A stretch of 11,474 bases of DNA. Origin: Balneolia bacterium. Its GTDB lineage: Bacteria > Bacteroidota > Rhodothermia > Balneolales > Cyclonatronaceae. The stretch is taken from the NCBI GenBank assembly GCA_003566395.1, contig PXDL01000453.1, positions 1-11,474 on the forward strand, given 5' to 3'. Below, piece after piece: positions 7,254 to 11,474 of the stretch; the first letter of the stretch is position 1, and every line of letters begins with the position of its first letter. The notes beneath the pieces were generated by a model. The model was not told the origin of the DNA. It saw only the letters and a list, made by a program, of their open reading frames with translations, and ran no database searches. Made by a program: the position numbers and the translations under genes.

Positions 7254-7817
7254 TTACCTGGTTTTGTTCAGGACCGTTTTTATGCGCTCAAAAATTTCGT
7301 CAACCGTCCCCAGTCCGTTGATTTCCTGAAAAACGCCTTTCTGCTTGTAGAAATTAAGTACGGGAGCCGTTTCTTCATTATACACTTCAAGCCGCACCTT
7401 CACTTTTTCCGGGGTATCGTCGCTCCGCCCTTCTGCCCTGCTGAGTATGCGTTTCATCAGCTCTTCATCGGGTACTTCAAGAGACAGGAAAGCGTTAAGT
7501 TTCCGGCCGTTCCGCTTCAGGCGCTCGTCGAAGGCGCGGGCCTGGGGCACCGTGCGTGGAAAACCGTCGAGAATATATCCGTTGACATACTTTTCATCAT
7601 TCAGGGCTTCTTCAACAAGTTCCACAACGGTTTCATCGGGCACAAGCTGACCCGAATCGAGTATGTTCTTAACTTTTTTGCCCAGCTCGGTTTGGTTGCG
7701 GATGGCGGCGCGAAACATATCGCCGGTAGAAAGCTGGGGGATGTTAAATTCTTTTTCAATCAGTTTGGCCTGGGTACCTTTTCCGGCGCCCGGAGGTCCG
7801 AATAAAATGATTCTCAT
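7254..7817 (-). CDS. adk: Adenylate kinase, short-LID form
   Basis: It catalyses ATP + AMP = 2 ADP in the cytoplasm. The 187 residues begin MRIILFGPPGAGKGTQ, with the P-loop at 7-15. The AMP-binding segments LSTGDMFR (29-36) and the signature ILDGFPRT (82-89) follow. The LID region is reduced to SRAEGRSDDTPEK (126-138), so this is the short type without the roughly 27-residue insert and its zinc-binding cysteines. The catalytic arginines are present (Arg36, Arg88, Arg123, Arg131, Arg142 by position). The short LID is common in Bacteroidota-related lineages. The gene is divergent from mscS and followed by a hairpin. A TATAAT 26 bases upstream of its ATG may be its promoter. Confidence 0.96.
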   Translation of the reverse strand: MRIILFGPPGAGKGTQAKLIEKEFNIPQLSTGDMFRAAIRNQTELGKKVKNILDSGQLVPDETVVELVEEALNDEKYVNGYILDGFPRTVPQARAFDERLKRNGRKLNAFLSLEVPDEELMKRILSRAEGRSDDTPEKVKVRLEVYNEETAPVLNFYKQKGVFQEINGLGTVDEIFERIKTVLNKTR

Positions 7818-7842
7818 AGAAAAAAGCGTTTAAAAATAAATA

Positions 7843-7848
7843 ATTATA
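7843..7848 (-). promoter_or_regulatory. Candidate -10 element (TATAAT) for adk
   Basis: On the minus strand a perfect TATAAT lies in an A+T-rich tract ending 25 bases before the adk ATG, which would give an mRNA leader of about 20 bases. No recognisable -35 hexamer stands at the usual distance. Confidence 0.35.
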
Positions 7849-8070
7849 TCCGCGTCTGTTATCTTACAGGCACGGGTTTTAGTTTCAGATATGAAGTTTC
7901 CAAAGTTTTACCCTCTGCGGTTTGCGGAAGGGAAAATGATCGGTGTATCAGATTCTTCTGTTAATAATACCTGGAGTACCGCTTTGTACAACTAATTCCA
8001 AAAGTCCTGAAGCTCTGTAAAGGCTTGTGATCCGACTTTCATTTCCGGAGCGGTTAATAATCTAAATTTT

Positions 8071-8093
8071 ATTTCAGGGTGATGGTTTTGATA
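8071..8093 (+). repeat. Dispersed imperfect 23-bp repeat, copy 2
   Basis: It matches 203-225 at 20 of 23 bases, with the identical core CAGGGTGATGGTTT at 8075-8088. It lies about 110 bases before the mscS ATG. On the minus strand it reads KTITLK-stop. Confidence 0.5.
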
Positions 8094-8202
8094 GCCTTGG
8101 CAACTTCCGTTCCCTATTCTTCCATCACACAGGGCAAAGGCAGCGTTACTGCGGCTAAGCGTCCTAAAATAACATTAATCTTCTTTTATAGGAAAATGGT
8201 AA

Positions 8203-9174
8203 ATGGCTGATATTCAGGATAACGGCGAAACACAGGCGCCCGAACCCGATACGGTGGAGCGTATAGAGAAGGGTTTTTACGAATTTATAGCCGAGTTTTG
8301 GGAATTCATCGGAACGGGTATTTTCCAGGTGAAAGGCACACCGGTTACGGTGGGAAGTATTCTTGTCTTTGCCCTGATGGTGCTGTTTTTCGTGTTTCTT
8401 TCCAAAATCATCTCTTATCTGCTATACCATCGCCTGCTCAGCCGTGTAAAGATGGACGAGGGCATTCGCTTTACGCTGCAGCGTATAACCCACTATACCA
8501 TTCTGGTGGTGGGAATCCTTTTTTCCTTTCAGTTTATCGGAATAGACCTGACCGGGCTTACGGTGATTTTCGGGCTTCTGTCGGTAGGTATCGGTTTCGG
8601 ATTACAGAACCTTACATCCAACTTTATATCCGGAATAATTCTGCTTTTTGAGCGCCCCATCAGCATCGGAGACCGAATTATGGTTGGGGATCTTGAGGGC
8701 GATGTAAAGGAGATCAACATACGGTCCACGACTATCAACTCCCTTGATAATATTTCTATCATCGTGCCTAACTCCGACTTTGTGTCCAATCGCGTTATCA
8801 ACTATTCCCACGGAGATACCCGGATTCGGATTCTGGTTGATGTGGGCGTTTCCTACGCCTCCGACCTTGATCTTGTTTTGGATACCATCAAGGCATCGGC
8901 CCAGTCGCACCCTGAAGTGCTTGAAATACCTGAGCCGGATGTGCTGCTTAAAAACTTCGGTGACAGCGCCTGGGAGATGGTGCTGCGCTGCTGGATTGCA
9001 AGTCCCGCCCGCCATCCCAAAATATCCTCGGATTTACGCTGTGATATTGTTAGGAAATTCCGTGAAAAAGACATCGTAATTCCGTTTCCCCAGCGTGATC
9101 TGCACGTCCGCTCGCCTCTGCCCGTACCTCTGAGCCAAACAGAGAACACCGATTCTACGCAAAAAGGAGATTGA
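8203..9174 (+). CDS. Small-conductance mechanosensitive channel, MscS family
   Basis: A 323-residue inner-membrane channel that opens under membrane tension to release solutes after hypo-osmotic shock. After a charged N-tail (1-45) come three membrane helices: about 50-73, 96-115 and 118-147. The third is the pore helix, with the Gly/Ala-spaced pattern LLSVGIGFGLQNLTSNFISG followed by the family motif LLFERPISIGDRIMVGD (147-163). The beta domain carries GDVKEINIRSTTI and IIVPNSDFVSNRVINYS (186-202), and the alpha/beta domain ends at IPFPQRDLHV. E. coli MscS is 286 residues with the same layout. The start ATG is preceded by AGGA at 8190-8193, at a fair spacing. A polar tail (about 305-323) follows the cage domain. 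It lies alone between two long intergenic regions and has no visible link to the PHA genes after it. Confidence 0.92.
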   Translation: MADIQDNGETQAPEPDTVERIEKGFYEFIAEFWEFIGTGIFQVKGTPVTVGSILVFALMVLFFVFLSKIISYLLYHRLLSRVKMDEGIRFTLQRITHYTILVVGILFSFQFIGIDLTGLTVIFGLLSVGIGFGLQNLTSNFISGIILLFERPISIGDRIMVGDLEGDVKEINIRSTTINSLDNISIIVPNSDFVSNRVINYSHGDTRIRILVDVGVSYASDLDLVLDTIKASAQSHPEVLEIPEPDVLLKNFGDSAWEMVLRCWIASPARHPKISSDLRCDIVRKFREKDIVIPFPQRDLHVRSPLPVPLSQTENTDSTQKGD

Positions 9175-9498
9175 GTCAAAAAATCTGACCAACTAATATC
9201 CATCGAATAGACCACGATTGTACCAAGGCCCGAAGTTGTAGGAAGGTTATTGGTTGATCTGTTTGTGAATCACTATGATGAACGATTTTTGAGATGTTCG
9301 ATTTAACGACGTAACGATCTGAATACAGAGCAGGAATCAAGCTTTTCGCAAAGATCGGAAATCGCTGCGTCGCTACATCAACCTTTCACTTGTTTTCAAC
9401 GAGGAACAGTAATTCGCTAATCCCGGAAACCTCATATTGACGCGCTGCGTAAATAAAATTTGCTATTCTATGACGCAATGCGTTATATTAGAAGTGAT
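9175..9498 (+). other. 324-bp non-coding region upstream of phaR
   Basis: No gene is seen. It contains the first copy of the TTGTACCAAnGCC motif (9218-9230), two CGCTGCGT copies (9363-9370 and 9443-9450), and a possible phaR promoter: TTGACG at 9437-9442 and an extended -10 TGCTATTCT at 9461-9469. Their 21-base spacing is too long for a standard sigma-70 promoter, so the promoter call is weak. No hairpin with a T-run after mscS was found. Confidence 0.4.
9218..9230 (+). promoter_or_regulatory. Candidate operator motif TTGTACCAAnGCC, copy 1
   Basis: TTGTACCAAGGCC here matches TTGTACCAATGCC at 9905-9917 at 12 of 13 bases. This copy lies between mscS and phaR, about 270 bases before the phaR ATG. 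A regulator-binding role, possibly PhaR, is inference. Confidence 0.4.
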
Positions 9499-9891
9499 AT
9501 GACACGAATCATTAAAAAATATGGCAACCGGAAACTCTACGATTCCGCCGAAAGCCGATATATATCGCTGAGTGAACTCAGAGAGCTTATCCGCGACGGT
9601 GATACTGTTCGCATTGTGGACAGTAAAACCGAAGAAGACATTACTTCCGAAGTGCTGACCAAAGCAATTGTAGAACACGACGGCGATAAGCCGCTTTCTC
9701 CGGGTGCACTTCATGCCCTGATCCGTTGGGGTACGGAAACCTTTGAAAGCGGTCTGGCGCTGTTCGGCAAGTCGGTTCACAAAGTGCTGCCGGTAGCCGA
9801 AACATCGCAGGTAAATGTGTTGCTTGAGAAAATCCGTGAGCTTGAAGAACGCGTCGATAATTTGCAGCGGCGTGTTGACGACCCTGATTAA
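9499..9891 (+). CDS. phaR: PhaR-type polyhydroxyalkanoate synthesis regulator
   Basis: From the ATG at 9499 it gives 130 residues. MTRIIKKYGNRKLYDSAESRYISLSEL is the standard N-terminus of the PHA/PHB accumulation regulator DNA-binding domain, which runs to about residue 60 (VRIVDSKTEEDITSEVLTKAIVE). A middle segment (about 66-100) resembles the second accumulation-regulator region, and a short coiled coil (about 105-127, VLLEKIRELEERVDNLQRRV) ends it. In proteobacteria PhaR binds both PHA granules and the promoters of phasin genes, repressing them until granules form. The reading frame extends back to TTG 9460 and ATG 9478, but family members begin at the MxRIIKKY motif, and AGAAG (9490-9494) precedes this ATG. 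The phasin gene follows after 73 bases, which fits the known regulatory pair. Confidence 0.88.
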   Translation: MTRIIKKYGNRKLYDSAESRYISLSELRELIRDGDTVRIVDSKTEEDITSEVLTKAIVEHDGDKPLSPGALHALIRWGTETFESGLALFGKSVHKVLPVAETSQVNVLLEKIRELEERVDNLQRRVDDPD

Positions 9892-9922
9892 AACCGACGT
9901 TGGTTTGTACCAATGCCGGTTT
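9891..9922 (+). promoter_or_regulatory. 14-bp inverted repeat (hairpin or operator) between phaR and phasin gene
   Basis: AAACCGACGTTGGT (9891-9904) pairs with ACCAATGCCGGTTT (9909-9922) around a TTGT loop, with one A-C mismatch and one G-U pair. It begins at the last base of the phaR stop codon. Only three T follow on the plus strand, so it is a poor terminator. It could protect an mRNA end, lower read-through, or be an operator in DNA form. It overlaps the second TTGTACCAA motif copy. Confidence 0.6.
9905..9917 (+). promoter_or_regulatory. Candidate operator motif TTGTACCAAnGCC, copy 2
   Basis: TTGTACCAATGCC spans the loop and right arm of the inverted repeat, 47 bases before the phasin ATG. 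It matches the copy at 9218-9230 at 12 of 13 bases. Binding by PhaR is inferred from position only. Confidence 0.4.
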
Positions 9923-9951
9923 CCTGAACAATATTACACATCATCATAAAC

Positions 9952-9957
9952 AAGGAG
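9952..9957 (+). promoter_or_regulatory. Strong Shine-Dalgarno (AAGGAG) for the phasin gene
   Basis: AAGGAG ends 7 bases before ATG 9965. It is the clearest ribosome site in the window, fits a highly expressed granule protein, and settles the start over the in-frame TTG at 9959. Confidence 0.8.
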
Positions 9958-9964
9958 ATTGATT

Positions 9965-10417
9965 ATGAGTACCAAAAAGAAAAAATCAACCAAAGATAAA
10001 TCCACCGTGGATTCACTTACCGGCAGAGCACGGGAAGTTTGGCTGGCCGGCCTCGGCGCGCTTGCAAGTGTTGAGGAAGAAGGCACCAAGGTGTTCAATA
10101 AGCTGATCGAGAAAGGAACAGACTTCGAGAAACGCGGAAAGAAACAACTTGATGAAGCCTATGACGAACTTACCGATAGCTATAAAAAGCTGGAAGGAAA
10201 ACTGAAGTCCGGCTTCACAAAAGCCGAAGATGAGATTGATGAGAATATGCAGGAGCTTATCCACAAAATGGGCGTGCCTACCCAGGATGAAATCCGTGAA
10301 CTCACCTCTCAGGTAGAAAAACTGATTACAAAAGTAGATCAGCTTTCCAAAAAAGTGGAGCAAAATGAGAAGAAGACCGCTTCTGCTTCCTCCACTTCCA
10401 AAACGTCCTCCAAATAG
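9965..10417 (+). CDS. Phasin family (PhaF/PhaI-type) PHA granule-associated protein
   Basis: A 150-residue highly charged helical protein. After a Lys-rich start (MSTKKKKSTKDK) it has the family's conserved amphipathic segment REVWLAGLGALASVEEEGTKVFNKLIEKG (23-51). A long Lys/Glu helix follows, then MGVPTQDEIRELTSQVEKLITKVDQL (102-127), the conserved GVPT turn leading into a coiled coil, and a Lys/Ser/Thr-rich tail. PhaI/PhaF-type phasins coat polyhydroxyalkanoate granules, limit their size and, when they carry Lys/Ala repeats, bind DNA; this tail is short, so a PhaI-like role is more likely. It is preceded by a strong Shine-Dalgarno sequence and by phaR, and followed by a strong terminator, so phaR-phasin looks like a closed unit. 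Some Bacteroidota proteins of this type lack a proven PHA role, so granule binding is inferred. Confidence 0.85.
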   Translation: MSTKKKKSTKDKSTVDSLTGRAREVWLAGLGALASVEEEGTKVFNKLIEKGTDFEKRGKKQLDEAYDELTDSYKKLEGKLKSGFTKAEDEIDENMQELIHKMGVPTQDEIRELTSQVEKLITKVDQLSKKVEQNEKKTASASSTSKTSSK

Positions 10418-10433
10418 AGGAATTAGTCCGGTA

Positions 10434-10441
10434 TTGTACAA
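10434..10441. promoter_or_regulatory. TTGTACAA palindrome after the phasin gene
   Basis: A perfect 8-bp palindrome between the phasin stop and its terminator, related to the TTGTACCAA motifs at 9218 and 9905 and identical to 7984-7991. Function is unknown. Confidence 0.25.
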
Positions 10442-10448
10442 AGAAGAA

Positions 10449-10480
10449 GGGAGCCCAATTCGTTGGCGCTCCCTTTTTTT
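10449..10480 (+). terminator. Strong intrinsic terminator after the phasin gene
   Basis: GGGAGC (10449-10454) pairs with GCTCCC (10468-10473), and CCAA pairs with TTGG inside it around a TTCG loop, with one bulged C. Seven T (10474-10480) follow directly. This is a textbook rho-independent terminator closing the phaR-phasin unit and separating it from the dehydrogenase gene. Confidence 0.93.
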
Positions 10481-10616
10481 GTGAAATGTACCGGTGTTCG
10501 GACTTCTTAATTAAATGCAGAAATTTCGGTAAAGTCTCTTAGATTAACGCAGAACACACAATTCAGCCGGTGCGGTGCAAAACAACCGGGCGCGGCTTTC
10601 ATCTAACGAAATCGGT

Positions 10617-11444
10617 ATGAGCCAATCTGTATTTAAAGACAAAACCGTTCTGATTACGGGCGGGAGCCGGGGTATAGGCAAATCCATAGGCCTCAAGCTG
10701 GCTTCTGAAGGCGCCCGCATTGTAATTGCGGCCAAAACCACAGAGCCGCATCCCAAACTTGAGGGAACCATCTACACGGCGGCGGAGGAAATGGAAAAGG
10801 CCGGCGGAAAGGCACTGCCGCTCCGGCTGGATGTGCGTGATGAAGAAAACATAGAAGAGGTCGTCCGGAAAGCGGTAGATGAATTCGGCGGGATAGATAT
10901 ACTTATCAACAACGCCAGCGCTATCAGCCTTACATCAACCACGGATACCGCACCCAAGCGGTTCGACCTGATGCACCAGGTAAATGTGCGCGGGACGTTT
11001 ATGATGAGTCGTACCTGCATCCCGCATCTGAAAAAATCGGAGCACGCACATATTCTGAATCTTGCCCCTCCCCTGAATATGCAGGCCAAATGGTTTGCCC
11101 CTCATCTGGCCTATTCCATGGCGAAATACGGGATGAGCATGTGCGTGCTGGGCATGAGCGGCGAGTTGAAGCAGGACAATGTTGCCGTGAACGCGCTTTG
11201 GCCGGCAACGCTGATCGATACCGACGCTGTCCGTAATTTGCTGGGTGGTTCCAAAATGGCCGAGGCTTCCAGAAAACCATCAATAGTAGCAGATGCCGCC
11301 CACGCTATTTTGTCCAAATCTCCGGCTTCGGTTACCGGGCAGTTTTTTATAGATGAACAGCTTCTCCGGACGGAAGGCGTTACCGATTTCACAAGCTATG
11401 CGGTGAATCCGGATGTGGAGCCGCAACGGGATCTGTTTTTATAG
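10617..11444 (+). CDS. HSDL2-like short-chain dehydrogenase/reductase
   Basis: A 275-residue Rossmann-fold oxidoreductase. It has the cofactor motif TGGSRGIG (14-21), LDVRD (71-75), NNAS (98-101), Asn123 in QVNVRG, and the YSMAK active site with Tyr166 and Lys170. The stretch LAPPLNMQAKWFAPHLAYSMAKYGMSMCVLGM, the ALWPATLI segment (193-200) and the C-terminal GQFFIDEQLLRTEGVTDF match the N-terminal catalytic domain of HSDL2 (hydroxysteroid dehydrogenase-like 2), a group linked to fatty-acid or steroid metabolism but with no firm substrate. The usual catalytic Ser (LS/ISPPLN) is Ala150 here (codon GCC). The reading frame opens upstream at GTG 10575, but the ATG at 10617 gives the normal family N-terminus. 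It is transcribed apart from the phasin gene, behind the terminator; the 199-bp gap holds no other gene. Confidence 0.88.
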   Translation: MSQSVFKDKTVLITGGSRGIGKSIGLKLASEGARIVIAAKTTEPHPKLEGTIYTAAEEMEKAGGKALPLRLDVRDEENIEEVVRKAVDEFGGIDILINNASAISLTSTTDTAPKRFDLMHQVNVRGTFMMSRTCIPHLKKSEHAHILNLAPPLNMQAKWFAPHLAYSMAKYGMSMCVLGMSGELKQDNVAVNALWPATLIDTDAVRNLLGGSKMAEASRKPSIVADAAHAILSKSPASVTGQFFIDEQLLRTEGVTDFTSYAVNPDVEPQRDLFL

Positions 11445-11474
11445 ACTAACCTTAACCGCTTCACCCGGAGAGAT

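Larger units (their letters stand above)
7818..8202. other. 385-bp divergent non-coding region between adk and mscS
   Basis: It must carry both promoters. It holds the adk -10 candidate (7843-7848), a TTGTACAA palindrome (7984-7991), two GTTAATAAT copies (7960-7968 and 8053-8061), and a copy of the dispersed 23-bp repeat (8071-8093). A 34-codon ORF (ATG 7891 to TAA 7995; MKFPKFYPLRFAEGK...) has no ribosome binding site or recognisable feature and is not called a gene. On the minus strand a short in-frame remnant ends AIKTITLK then a stop at the dispersed repeat, which may be decayed coding DNA. No RNA gene is recognised. Confidence 0.5.

Noticed and set aside
7891..7995. 34-codon ORF upstream of mscS
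   Set aside because: No ribosome binding site, no recognisable sequence, and a frame of this length is common by chance in 385 bases.
9460..9498. Upstream starts for phaR (TTG 9460, ATG 9478)
   Set aside because: Family members begin right at the MxRIIKKY motif, and the -10-like TGCTATTCT overlaps the TTG start.
10575..10616. GTG start extending the dehydrogenase by 14 residues
   Set aside because: The extra residues match nothing in the SDR fold, and the ATG at 10617 gives the usual short N-tail before the first strand.
1..11474. Mobile elements, CRISPR, tRNA/rRNA, defence or secretion clusters
   Set aside because: I looked for repeat-spacer arrays, transposase or integrase motifs, terminal repeats and tRNA-like folds by eye and found none; the genes are mainly housekeeping and storage.

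Overview
The window (about half G+C) reads as ordinary chromosome from a free-living bacterium of the Bacteroidota/Balneolota/Rhodothermota group. That placement is inferred from four things: a DnaX with no cysteine zinc module, a short adenylate kinase without the long LID insert, mostly weak or absent Shine-Dalgarno sequences, and a lipoprotein signal ending in Ser-Ser-Cys. I see no tRNA, rRNA, insertion sequence, prophage or CRISPR array.

Layout. Positions 1-188 (minus) hold the start of a methylmalonyl-CoA epimerase cut by the window edge. Positions 446-3761 (plus) hold the classic dnaX - ybaB/ebfC - recR replication and repair cluster, with a small unrecognised membrane protein just behind recR. 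A XylE-like sugar porter follows (3950-5374, plus). It converges on a minus-strand pair: adenylate kinase (7254-7817), then a predicted lipoprotein gamma-glutamyltransferase (5389-7164), separated by a terminator-like hairpin. A 385-bp divergent region precedes an MscS-type mechanosensitive channel (8203-9174). The right end carries a polyhydroxyalkanoate (PHA) storage module: a PhaR-type regulator (9499-9891) and a PhaF/PhaI-type phasin (9965-10417) closed by a strong terminator. An HSDL2-like short-chain dehydrogenase (10617-11444) comes last.

The most interesting signal is a run of ten adenines inside dnaX (1668-1677). It lies at the junction between the clamp-loader core and the tau-specific tail, and a -1 shift meets a stop codon three bases after the run. 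This is the arrangement by which other bacteria make both tau and gamma subunits from one gene. The second is in the PHA module: a 13-base motif (TTGTACCAAnGCC) occurs once upstream of phaR and once between phaR and the phasin gene. The second copy overlaps a 14-bp inverted repeat, which makes it a candidate PhaR operator. The dehydrogenase at the end has alanine where its family usually has the catalytic serine.
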